A stretch of 64,000 nt of DNA, taken from positions 1 through 64,000 of the forward strand of contig NZ_AQHR01000085.1 in assembly GCF_000390185.1 (NCBI RefSeq), written 5' to 3'. The notes beneath the pieces are model-generated. The model ran no database searches, was not told the origin of the DNA, and saw only the letters and a program-made list of their open reading frames with translations. Below are positions 35,333-43,297 of the stretch, piece after piece. The translations under genes and the position numbers were made by a program. This DNA comes from Lunatimonas lonarensis. GTDB lineage: Bacteria > Bacteroidota > Bacteroidia > Cytophagales > Cyclobacteriaceae. Position 1 is the stretch's first letter. Every line of letters begins with the position of its first letter.

Positions 35333-36376
35333 ATGACCCCACCCATTGATAGACGGGAATTTATAGGAAAAGCCATGCTTGCAGGAGCCGGATTAAGCCT
35401 CACCCAATCGTTGGAGGCTTTTTCCAGTACGCCAAGTACCCAAAATCAGAAGCGCGTAGGAATTATTGGACTGGATACTTCCCATAGTATTGCATTTACC
35501 AAAGCCTTCAACGCCAAGGATGCGGCAGCGGACTTGGGAGGCTACCGTGTGGTGGCAGCCTATCCGCATGGAAGCCGGGACATCAAATCCTCCGTAGAAC
35601 GCATTCCCGGGTACATCAAGGAAATCACCGAATTGGGTGTAGAAGTGGTGGATTCTATCAAGACACTATTGGATCGGGTAGATTACGTACTGTTGGAAAC
35701 CAACGACGGAAGGCTCCATCTCGAACAGTCCCTTGAGGTATTCAGAGCCGGAAAGCCATTGTTTATCGACAAACCCATTGCCGCGTCCCTTGCCGATACG
35801 ATTGCGATATTTAAGGCTTCGGAAAAGTACAGGATTCCCACGTTCTCTTCTTCATCCCTACGCTACATGGAGAATTTGATGGCAGTAAATAAGGGAAAGA
35901 TAGGCAAAGTACTAGGGGCTGATGCCTATAGCCCGGCGACGTTGGAACCAACCCACCCGGATCTCTTCTGGTACGGAATCCACGGGGTAGAAACGCTCTA
36001 TGCCGTGATGGGTAAGGGCTGTAAAACCGTGCAACGTACGTTTCACCCCGATTCAGAGGTAGTAGTGGGTACTTGGGACGATGGTCGAATAGGCACCTTT
36101 AGAGGACTACGGGCCGGAAAAACCGGCTATGGGGGTATTGCTTTCGGTACAGAGGGAATTCAGGGCCTTGGCCCCTATGGCGGGTATAGGCCGTTGCTTG
36201 TTGAAATTGCGACTTTTTTCAACACAGGCAAACCTCCCATTGACCCGGAAGAAACCATCGAGCTTTTCGCTTTTATGGAAGCAGCGAGTGAAAGTAGCCG
36301 GAAAAAAGGTCAGGTTGTCTCCATTTCCAGTGTGATGGCATCTGCCCAAAAAGCGGCAAACAAAATCAGTATTTGA
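35333..36376 (+). CDS. Tat-exported Gfo/Idh/MocA-family oxidoreductase (2)
   Basis: Oxidoreductase-fold protein of 347 residues. The N-terminus has a Tat motif (DRREFIGKAMLAGAGLSLT). The nucleotide-binding start is KRVGIIGLDTSHSIAF, without the usual GxGxxG. The family Lys motif appears as FIDKPIAAS near residue 147. It is more distant from the other two Gfo/Idh proteins here and shorter at the N-terminus. Homologues with this start are common in Bacteroidota and uncharacterised. It probably belongs to the same sugar-modifying set as its neighbours. Confidence 0.83.
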   Translation: MTPPIDRREFIGKAMLAGAGLSLTQSLEAFSSTPSTQNQKRVGIIGLDTSHSIAFTKAFNAKDAAADLGGYRVVAAYPHGSRDIKSSVERIPGYIKEITELGVEVVDSIKTLLDRVDYVLLETNDGRLHLEQSLEVFRAGKPLFIDKPIAASLADTIAIFKASEKYRIPTFSSSSLRYMENLMAVNKGKIGKVLGADAYSPATLEPTHPDLFWYGIHGVETLYAVMGKGCKTVQRTFHPDSEVVVGTWDDGRIGTFRGLRAGKTGYGGIAFGTEGIQGLGPYGGYRPLLVEIATFFNTGKPPIDPEETIELFAFMEAASESSRKKGQVVSISSVMASAQKAANKISI

Positions 36377-36513
36377 CGGAATTGCAATGCCCATAAAAAT
36401 GGCTTATTAAAGACAATAATTATTATATCAGGCATTCCACCCCTATAAACCGGGACAAGTTGTGATTGCTTAGAGACAAATTATACGAACATGAATTAAT
36501 TGGATAGTACCTT

Positions 36514-37857
36514 ATGCAACATTCGAGAAGAACTTTTGTGAAAAAAGCTGCTGCCAGTGCCGCTTTGGTATCCGTAGGCGGAATTTTACCCGGCCTTTCT
36601 GCCAAAAGTTACGGCAGGATCTTGGGTTCAAACGAACGGATCCAAGTTGCCTGTATGGGCGTGGTCAGCCGAGGAATGGCGGTGGGAAGTAATTTTGCCG
36701 GCCAAGAAAACTGCGAAGTCATTTATAGCTGCGATGTGGATGCCAATGCCTCCGCTAAATTTGCCGCTGCCATTCAGGATATTCAAGGATCCAAACCTAA
36801 AGAGCAAAAAGATGTCCGCAAGCTTCTCGAAGACAAAGACGTGGATGCTTTGGTGGTCACTGCCCCGGATCATTGGCATGCCCCAGCGGCGCTGATGGCT
36901 TTGCAGGCTGGCAAACATGTGTATTTGGAAAAGCCCTGCAGCCACAACCCCAAGGAAGGGGAACTTTTGATCGCCGCCCAAAAGAAATACGGAAAGGTGG
37001 TACAAGTCGGAAATCAGCGACGTTCCTGGCCAAACGTAGTGGCCGGCATCAAGGAAGTTCATAACGGTGCCATTGGAAAGCCCTACATGGCAAAGACCTG
37101 GTACGCCAATAACCGGGGTCCGATTGGCCGGGGCAACCGAGTGGCTGTCCCCGAGTGGCTGGACTTCGAGCTTTGGCAGGGGCCCGCACCAAGAGAGGCC
37201 TATAGGGACAACCTGATCCATTACAATTGGCATTGGTTCTGGAACTGGGGTACCGGTGAGGCCCTGAATAACGGAACACACATGGTGGATTTGGCCCGTT
37301 GGGGACTGCAAGTCGAGTATCCCACTATGGTTAACTCCGCTGGCGGAAGATATCACTACGAAGATGACTGGGAGACTCCCGACACCCAAATCATCAACAT
37401 GGAGTTTGGCGACAAAGGGGTCATCACGTGGGAAGGAAGAAGCTGCAATGGAAAACACATTGAAGGTGGTTCCGTAGGTGTCCTTTTTTACGGTGAAACA
37501 GGCAGTCTGCTAATAGAAGGTGGAAACTCCTATAAGATCTTCAACCTCAAAAACGAGATTGTAAAAGATGTGCAGAATGACATGCCCATCGATCCGCAAA
37601 ACCGCGTCAGTCCCGCACAGGCCTTGGATGCCATCCACATCCAGAATTTTTTTGATGGCATCAAGAAGGGTATAGAAGTAAGATCCGAAATAGTCGGTGC
37701 ACATCAAAGTACCCTCTTGGTTCAGTTGGGAAACATCTCCCAACGAATGGGTCGATCACTTCAGATTGATCCTGCCACCGGTCGTATCAGAAACGACAAA
37801 AAAGCCATGGCGCTTTGGAGTCGTGACTACCAAAAAGGCTGGGAACCAAAAGTCTAA
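36514..37857 (+). CDS. Tat-exported Gfo/Idh/MocA-family oxidoreductase (3)
   Basis: Oxidoreductase of 447 residues and paralogue of the protein at 32583. The Tat motif is SRRTFVKKAAASAAL. The Rossmann start is IQVACMGVVSRGMA, and the catalytic-lysine motif is HVYLEKPCSHNP, after TAPDHWHAPAAL. Shared with the paralogue are SAKSYGRI, GNQRRS/GNQQRS and the C-terminal KKAMALW segment. It should act on an exported or imported sugar derivative in the periplasm. A hairpin separates it from the downstream SSS symporter. Confidence 0.9.
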   Translation: MQHSRRTFVKKAAASAALVSVGGILPGLSAKSYGRILGSNERIQVACMGVVSRGMAVGSNFAGQENCEVIYSCDVDANASAKFAAAIQDIQGSKPKEQKDVRKLLEDKDVDALVVTAPDHWHAPAALMALQAGKHVYLEKPCSHNPKEGELLIAAQKKYGKVVQVGNQRRSWPNVVAGIKEVHNGAIGKPYMAKTWYANNRGPIGRGNRVAVPEWLDFELWQGPAPREAYRDNLIHYNWHWFWNWGTGEALNNGTHMVDLARWGLQVEYPTMVNSAGGRYHYEDDWETPDTQIINMEFGDKGVITWEGRSCNGKHIEGGSVGVLFYGETGSLLIEGGNSYKIFNLKNEIVKDVQNDMPIDPQNRVSPAQALDAIHIQNFFDGIKKGIEVRSEIVGAHQSTLLVQLGNISQRMGRSLQIDPATGRIRNDKKAMALWSRDYQKGWEPKV

Positions 37858-37884
37858 CCAGGCAATTACCCTTCCATCCAACTA

Positions 37885-37908
37885 CCCTGTCGGAGCAATC
37901 CGGCAGGG
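37885..37908 (+). terminator. Hairpin between the third Gfo/Idh gene and the SSS symporter gene
   Basis: CCCTGTCGG and CCGGCAGGG pair along 9 bp (one G-T pair) around a 6-nt loop and are followed by TTT. It could terminate part of the transcripts ahead of the symporter gene, 24 nt upstream of its start. Confidence 0.6.
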
Positions 37909-37932
37909 TTTCATCTATCCAATCACGTCTTT

Positions 37933-39402
37933 ATGGAACTTAGCACCTTAGACCTGATCGTCATCGCCCTCTTTTTTCTTTTGATGTTGGCGATAGGTAT
38001 CTGGTCCTATTTTAAAAACACCAATTCGGAAGATTACTTTGTAGCAGGAGGAAAACTCCCTTGGTGGCTATCCGGCATATCCCACCACGTATCCGGGTAC
38101 AGCGGTGCGGTCTTCGTCGCCTACGCCGGTCTTGCCTATACCCACGGATTTTCCTTGTATATCTGGTGGGCATTGACTATCGGCCTCACCATCGTGGTAA
38201 GTGCCAAGGTATTTCCAGTGTTCTGGGTGCGGTTGCGAAAGCGTTTTCATATTCAGTCTCCACTGGAGTTTTTGACCGTTCGATACAACCTGCTAACCCA
38301 GCAGCTTATGGCTTGGAGTGGTGTCACACTCAAATTGTTTGATATTGGAGCAAAATGGGCGGCAATTGCCGTACTGCTCAATGTGTTTACCGGTATCTCT
38401 CTTCCCGTAGGCATTCTGATAGCCGGTGGTATATCGCTGCTATACATTACATTTGGAGGGCTTTGGGCTGTGATCATCACCGACTTCGCCCAGTTCATTG
38501 TACAGATAATCGCCGGATTGGTCATGTTCGTGGTTGTATTGGCGAAACTGGGAGGGGTTGGTTCAATTTTCACACTTTGGGAGCAACTCCCCCCAGAAAA
38601 CAGTCAGGTGTTTCATGAACCTTATACCATCGGTTTTGCGTTGGCCTTTCTGTTTATCAACTTCCTGTCCTATAATGGCGGGCAATGGAACTTGGCCACT
38701 CGGTATATTTCCTCCCCCTCCGAACATCAAGCCTCCAAAGCGGCGAGACTTTCCGGTATACTTTACTTGGTATGGCCCCTGATCCTGTTTTTCCCAATGT
38801 GGGCGGCGCCTATCCTGTTGCCCGATTTGGATGACCCCACGCAATCCTATGGCATCCTAACCATGCAGCTATTGCCAATTGGATTGGTAGGATTGGTGGT
38901 CGCTTCTTTGTTTGCCAATACCATGTCCATGACATCCTCGGATATCAATACAATCAGTGCAGTCATTACCAGGGATATTCTACCTGCCGTCAATCCGAAA
39001 TTTAAAGATGAAAAAAACTCGCTGGGCATTGCCAGGGTAACTACTTTCCTGTTTACGCTGGCCACTATTCTCATAGCATTTCAGTTTGAGCGGTTCGGAG
39101 GGGTGTTGGGGCTTATCATCAGCTGGTTTGGCGCATTGGTCGGGCCGATCGCGGTGCCCATGCTTTTTGGGGTGATTCCATGGTTCAAAACCTGTGGCCC
39201 CAAGGCAGCCATTTCTTCGATTCTTATGGGTTTGCTTGCATTTGTATTTACCAAATCCTACGATTTGGGCAGCCTAGCTCTCTCCATTAGTCTGCCGGTA
39301 ACTGTGTCCACCATTACCTATATTCTAGTAGGCAAACTCAGTAAACAGGCTCCCCCACAAAAGGTACAGCAGATGCTGGATGATCTTGCTGTAGAACGGT
39401 AA
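37933..39402 (+). CDS. Sodium:solute symporter (SSS) family transporter
   Basis: Sodium-coupled importer of 489 residues with about thirteen membrane segments. Family motifs include NSEDYFVAGGKLPWWLSGIS near the N-terminus, YITFGGLWAVIITDFAQFIVQ, and NTMSMTSSDINTISAVITRD, which lies in the conserved helix-9 area. Many relatives import sugars, for example the SGLT group. It is the last plus-strand gene of the Gfo/Idh cluster and ends 2 nt from the convergent pxpC stop. It may import the substrate of, or the product from, the Tat-exported oxidoreductases. Confidence 0.93.
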   Translation: MELSTLDLIVIALFFLLMLAIGIWSYFKNTNSEDYFVAGGKLPWWLSGISHHVSGYSGAVFVAYAGLAYTHGFSLYIWWALTIGLTIVVSAKVFPVFWVRLRKRFHIQSPLEFLTVRYNLLTQQLMAWSGVTLKLFDIGAKWAAIAVLLNVFTGISLPVGILIAGGISLLYITFGGLWAVIITDFAQFIVQIIAGLVMFVVVLAKLGGVGSIFTLWEQLPPENSQVFHEPYTIGFALAFLFINFLSYNGGQWNLATRYISSPSEHQASKAARLSGILYLVWPLILFFPMWAAPILLPDLDDPTQSYGILTMQLLPIGLVGLVVASLFANTMSMTSSDINTISAVITRDILPAVNPKFKDEKNSLGIARVTTFLFTLATILIAFQFERFGGVLGLIISWFGALVGPIAVPMLFGVIPWFKTCGPKAAISSILMGLLAFVFTKSYDLGSLALSISLPVTVSTITYILVGKLSKQAPPQKVQQMLDDLAVER

Positions 39403-39404
39403 GA

Positions 39405-40265
39405 TTATATAACCTTAAAGACAATCGTGTCCCCTGCTCTTTTTTGTGAGAGCATGGCGAGGCTTTTTGGCGTCAATTGAAGTACTCTAGGGTATCCTCC
39501 GGTGACTTGTGCATCCTTCATCAGCACAATCAGGTTCCCGGAGGGGGTCAGTTGGATGGTGCCTGGATATACCGGGGCACTTAAAATTTCAGGAAGTTGA
39601 TGGGTAACTTTCCCCGCCAATTGATAGCCCATACGGTTCATGACTGCTGTCACCTCAAAAGCCTGCCCAGAAAGCTGTTGCCGACCCACCAAATCCAATA
39701 ATTCAAATTCGGGGCCTTTATACGCCTCAACGGAATCTCCCAACCAAAAAAGTTTATTCTTTACAAGGGCATGGGAGGTAGATACAACGTTTTTTGAACG
39801 GGAAAAATAAGCGCATTCTCCAGAAAGGTATCCCGCACGATCCGTAACCAAGGGATAAAAACTTTTACTGCCAAAGAGATCGCTTGCATGCCATTTCCCA
39901 TTTATGGCCATGTAAAGCCAATTTCCGAATTTGCCCGGTTTGATGTGTATAGAGGTGCCATCCTGTAAAGAAATCACCTGGAGTTGTTCACATCGGACAC
40001 CGTTCACCTCTATCTCCACCTCAGCTCCCGAAAACACCACCTGACATGATCCACGTACCAACATTTGTACCCGTCCCGGCGCAAACTCCAAACAGGGGTG
40101 GTCAGGTGTGTTGCCCAAAACCAAATTTGCTCTTCCGGCAGAAATCGTGTCCATAAATCCAGACTCGGGAACCCCAAAACCTGCATACCCTAATCGACCA
40201 CCATCCTGTAAACTGACTTGAACCCCCGGATCAATTATTTGAAAAAAGGCACTTCTGCTACGCAT
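39405..40265 (-). CDS. pxpC: 5-oxoprolinase subunit PxpC (KipA/biotin-dependent carboxyltransferase family)
   Basis: Subunit of the ATP-dependent 5-oxoprolinase, which opens pyroglutamate to glutamate. It has 286 residues and the KipA-type signatures VSLQDGGRLGYAGFGVPESG, AGRANLVLGN and PGTIQLTPSGNLIVLMKDAQ near the C-terminus. Its start overlaps the pxpB stop by 8 nt, as expected for a coupled operon. The family is frequently labelled biotin-dependent carboxyltransferase. Confidence 0.92.
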   Translation of the reverse strand: MRSRSAFFQIIDPGVQVSLQDGGRLGYAGFGVPESGFMDTISAGRANLVLGNTPDHPCLEFAPGRVQMLVRGSCQVVFSGAEVEIEVNGVRCEQLQVISLQDGTSIHIKPGKFGNWLYMAINGKWHASDLFGSKSFYPLVTDRAGYLSGECAYFSRSKNVVSTSHALVKNKLFWLGDSVEAYKGPEFELLDLVGRQQLSGQAFEVTAVMNRMGYQLAGKVTHQLPEILSAPVYPGTIQLTPSGNLIVLMKDAQVTGGYPRVLQLTPKSLAMLSQKRAGDTIVFKVI

Positions 40266-40950
40266 AATCCCAATCTAAAGTGCCTGCAAGGATTTGTTCG
40301 TATGCATCACGCTGGATCGGTACAAAGCGAATGCGATCCCCCGGAGAAAAAGGGGGCAACTTTCCGCTACTTGCATTAAAAATCCTTATTGGCGTACTTC
40401 CTACCACATGCCATCCTCCTGGACTGGACACTGGATACACTCCGGTCTGATAACCCCCAATCGCCACAGCACCCTGTTCGATACGCCTGTCCGGAAACTG
40501 CTTTCTAGGCATGGCTAGAACCTCCGGCAAGCCTCCCAGGTACATAAAACCGGGCAGAAAGCCATAAAAATGAAGCAGGTAATCTACTCCGCTGTGCAAC
40601 GCAACGAACTCATCCAATTTCATTCCCTTGGTTTGCAAAAACCGCACTAAATCCTTGGCAAGTTCAGGCTCATAGCAAACCGGCAATCGCCAATAGGTAG
40701 GTGTGTAGGAAGTCTCATCGTTATCGGATACCTCCAACGACTGGCGGATTTCATCCATACAATCAGCAACCGAATCGAGGTGAAGGGAAAGAATATGGTA
40801 TCCCACCCGCACAGCCTTGATCCTATCCCCCAGCTTTTTATGAACGGATGCCTTTACTTTCAACATATCGAAAAGGATTTCTTCCGAAATAGCGGCCGGC
40901 CAATTAATTTCCAGTATTTCAGGCGTTATGTAGCGGATCCCCCTATTCAT
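40258..40950 (-). CDS. pxpB: 5-oxoprolinase subunit PxpB (KipI family)
   Basis: Second subunit of 5-oxoprolinase, 230 residues from the ATG at 40950, which overlaps the pxpA stop by 8 nt. Upstream in-frame starts would extend into pxpA and were not chosen. Motifs are IPVCYEPELAKDL-like LPVCYEPELAKDL, LHFYGFLPGFMYLGGLP, VAIGGYQTGVYPVSSPGGW, and PFSPGDRIRFVPI near the end. KipI homologues in Bacillus also inhibit a sporulation kinase, but the operon context argues for oxoprolinase. Confidence 0.92.
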   Translation of the reverse strand: MNRGIRYITPEILEINWPAAISEEILFDMLKVKASVHKKLGDRIKAVRVGYHILSLHLDSVADCMDEIRQSLEVSDNDETSYTPTYWRLPVCYEPELAKDLVRFLQTKGMKLDEFVALHSGVDYLLHFYGFLPGFMYLGGLPEVLAMPRKQFPDRRIEQGAVAIGGYQTGVYPVSSPGGWHVVGSTPIRIFNASSGKLPPFSPGDRIRFVPIQRDAYEQILAGTLDWDYA

Positions 40951-41689
40951 GATGAGGGAAAAGATTCTTTCCAGACAGCCATTCCCTAAGTTGAATAGCC
41001 GTTTGCACCGCATTCGGGTGATCGCCATGTAAACACAGCGTATCAACCTTTATAAAATGCCAGTCGCCCTGCGCAGTGCAAACCCGATTCCCAAGAACCA
41101 TTTCCTCCACTTGGGCGCGGATTTCGTCCCACCCGTGGAGTACGGCACCCGGTTGGCGCCTTTCCAATAAGGTAAGCCCAGTGGAATACCTGCGGTCCAC
41201 AAATCCTTCAAACCAAACCTTCACCCCTGATTCCTGCCCTACTTGGGCCAGTTTTGAAGCAAAAGGAGCATAAAGCTTTGCAAATGGGACGACTTCTTTA
41301 ATTAACTCCACTACTTGAATAGCCAGATCCTCGTTGATACAGGCCTCGTTATACAACGCACCGTGAGGCTTTACATGATGAAGCGGAACGCCCAGCGGCG
41401 CAAGATGGTCTATTAAAAGCATTAGTTGCTCCCTTATGCTTTCGTGGAGTTTATGGGAAGCTATTTCCATCTTTACCCTGCCAAAATTGGTGGGATCCGG
41501 ATACGAGGGATGTGCACCGATTTTGATGCCCTGCTCCAAGGCAAGAAAAACCGCATTACGAATTGATTCCGTATTGCCGGCATGTCCACCACAGGCAATA
41601 CTACAACTGCTTACGAAAGGCATGATCGCGGCATCATTGCCGACCTCCTCTCCCAAATCCGCATTGATATCGATGGAAATACTGGTCAT
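40943..41689 (-). CDS. pxpA: 5-oxoprolinase subunit PxpA (LamB/YcsF family)
   Basis: Third subunit of 5-oxoprolinase, 248 residues, with the LamB/YcsF fold. Conserved features are IDINADLGEEVGND, SIACGGHAGN, IGAHPSYPD, and HHVKPHGALYN with its metal-like His and Asp residues. It heads the pxpA-pxpB-pxpC operon. All three genes overlap by a few bases, suggesting a fixed ratio of subunits. Confidence 0.95.
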   Translation of the reverse strand: MTSISIDINADLGEEVGNDAAIMPFVSSCSIACGGHAGNTESIRNAVFLALEQGIKIGAHPSYPDPTNFGRVKMEIASHKLHESIREQLMLLIDHLAPLGVPLHHVKPHGALYNEACINEDLAIQVVELIKEVVPFAKLYAPFASKLAQVGQESGVKVWFEGFVDRRYSTGLTLLERRQPGAVLHGWDEIRAQVEEMVLGNRVCTAQGDWHFIKVDTLCLHGDHPNAVQTAIQLREWLSGKNLFPHHE

Positions 41690-41747
41690 TCAAAAGGTAT
41701 CTTGTCTTTCTTTTAACCGCGTCGGGCAGGTTCGGGGTTCCGCCCTA

Positions 41748-42443
41748 CTACTTGTCAGGTTGTAAAATATTGGCAAAAACACCCAGCTGCAAATAGCCTT
41801 TGGTCTTACCACTGAAATTCTGTGCCAACCATCCGCTCTGAACGCTCACTGCACGGCTGAACTGGTACCCCGCAGCAACATACAGGCGATTTCTATCATA
41901 GGGAGTATCTTCGAAATGAAAAAAGATCTCATCATAGGCCGTAGCAAAAAACGTTTTTGGTGCCATCCGCTCACGGGTGATCGGAACCGTTGCCATAAAC
42001 CGGTAGCGAACCCTGTCCCGGTATTGATCACCCACAAACCGCTGCTCCAAGCGACCCCTGTGTTCCACAACTACCCTTCCGAGAAAATGGGTATGAAGAA
42101 CCTGTTGCCAAATCCGGTGCTCGATCAGTGTGGGACGGGCTACGCCCTCCGGTGGGTAGCTCTCAATGTATCCAAAACCGGCTGTTAACCATAGATTTTT
42201 TTTGATATGGTAATTAATCCCAAAACGCAACAAAAGCTGCTCCTCCTTGTGACTGATATCGTAGGAACGGTCCTGTATTTCATTATGTATGCTCCATTTT
42301 TCGGAAAGCTGGGTTCGGTTAAAAAACATCAGCCACATACCTTGGTTTTCATTAAAAACCGACTGCCCATTGGTTGACAAAGGAAACATCAATACCAACG
42401 CCAAATACGAAAAACGAAGCACCAACAACCGACCCATCATCAT
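41748..42443 (-). CDS. DUF2490-family outer-membrane-like protein
   Basis: A 231-residue protein of the DUF2490 family. A signal peptide (LLVLRFSYLALVLMFPLSTNG) is followed by a series of amphipathic beta strands (GMWLMFFNRTQLSEKW, LLLRFGINYHIKKNLW, LRAGFGYIE-like LTAGFGYIE), ending with a short C-terminal strand. This suggests a small outer-membrane barrel or a surface-associated protein. No function is established for the family. It sits between pxpA and a divergent DUF4136 gene. Confidence 0.72.
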   Translation of the reverse strand: MMMGRLLVLRFSYLALVLMFPLSTNGQSVFNENQGMWLMFFNRTQLSEKWSIHNEIQDRSYDISHKEEQLLLRFGINYHIKKNLWLTAGFGYIESYPPEGVARPTLIEHRIWQQVLHTHFLGRVVVEHRGRLEQRFVGDQYRDRVRYRFMATVPITRERMAPKTFFATAYDEIFFHFEDTPYDRNRLYVAAGYQFSRAVSVQSGWLAQNFSGKTKGYLQLGVFANILQPDK

Positions 42444-42684
42444 TAATTACGAACAAATATCAGTAATTATCCACTCTTTCAAGCATACATTCGGTTGAAC
42501 AGCTGCCCTCTCGTTTTAACGGTGATTTACACGGAAGCAAGCTTTGTTTTCCTTTGGAAAGCATTTGTTTCATACCGGGAATTTCCAAGTTAGGGGTAGC
42601 GAGGAATCACAATATTGCTTAGATTTCGAATCTGAATGTATACAACAAAACAGCTAATTCTTGCGTCTTAGTAAAAAAAACACC

Positions 42685-43257
42685 ATGACTAGATACTTCC
42701 ACATAGGCTTCTGGATACTTGCCGTTTTGATGGTCGGCTGCAGCCCGGTAAAAGTATATATGGAAAAAAATGAGATGGCCCGTCCGGATGCCTTTCAGAC
42801 CTTTTTCGTGATCAGCGAATTTTATGATGCCATGGCCTTTAATTCTCCCGTACTGGAGGAAAACCTTCAAAAGCGTTTGACCGAAGGGATGGAGAAATTC
42901 GGCTATCAGCTGGACTCCAAAAAGCCGGATCTCATCGTGCGGTACAATACCCTTCTGACCGACCGCAAGAAAGAAATCAACAGCGCTCCCATGGGACCGT
43001 GGGGATGGGGCATGAACCCTTGGATGTGGGGTAACCCCTGGATGATGGGCCCGGGCATGGGGGGAGGATTTAGGGTCGAAAAATACGATCTGGGAGAAGT
43101 AGTGGTTGACTTTATAGACACAAGGCAGGATAAAGTGGTGATGCGTATTTCTGCCGTTGGGGAGATCAACAAACCGGACCAACGATCCAGAAACCTAAAA
43201 GCCTCCGTCGATAAGATTTTGAAGGAGTTTGCCCGGAACATTTCCTCAAGAGGGTAA
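42685..43257 (+). CDS. DUF4136-family lipoprotein (1)
   Basis: A 190-residue protein from the ATG at 42685; a TTG 24 nt upstream is less likely. The lipobox is VLMVGCSPVK, so it is probably a lipoprotein. DUF4136 features are TFFVISEFYDA, the segment KPDLIVRYNTLLTDRKKE, and VVDFIDTRQDKVVMR. A Gly/Met/Trp-rich insertion (GPWGWGMNPWMWGNPWMMG) in the middle is typical of members of this family. Its role is unknown. A paralogue lies at 47772. Confidence 0.8.
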   Translation: MTRYFHIGFWILAVLMVGCSPVKVYMEKNEMARPDAFQTFFVISEFYDAMAFNSPVLEENLQKRLTEGMEKFGYQLDSKKPDLIVRYNTLLTDRKKEINSAPMGPWGWGMNPWMWGNPWMMGPGMGGGFRVEKYDLGEVVVDFIDTRQDKVVMRISAVGEINKPDQRSRNLKASVDKILKEFARNISSRG

Positions 43258-43297
43258 ACCATGCCTCCCATCCACGCGTTCTTAGCCTATTTCTTGG

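Noticed and set aside
36628-37458. 276-codon minus-strand open frame
   Set aside because: It is opposite a clear Gfo/Idh/MocA gene with Tat and EKP motifs; the frame is a by-product of codon bias.
42540-42580. Possible fourth copy of the 35-nt motif (CCTTTGG with a nearby TTTCAT)
   Set aside because: The left half of the core is missing and the spacing differs, so the match is within what chance would give.
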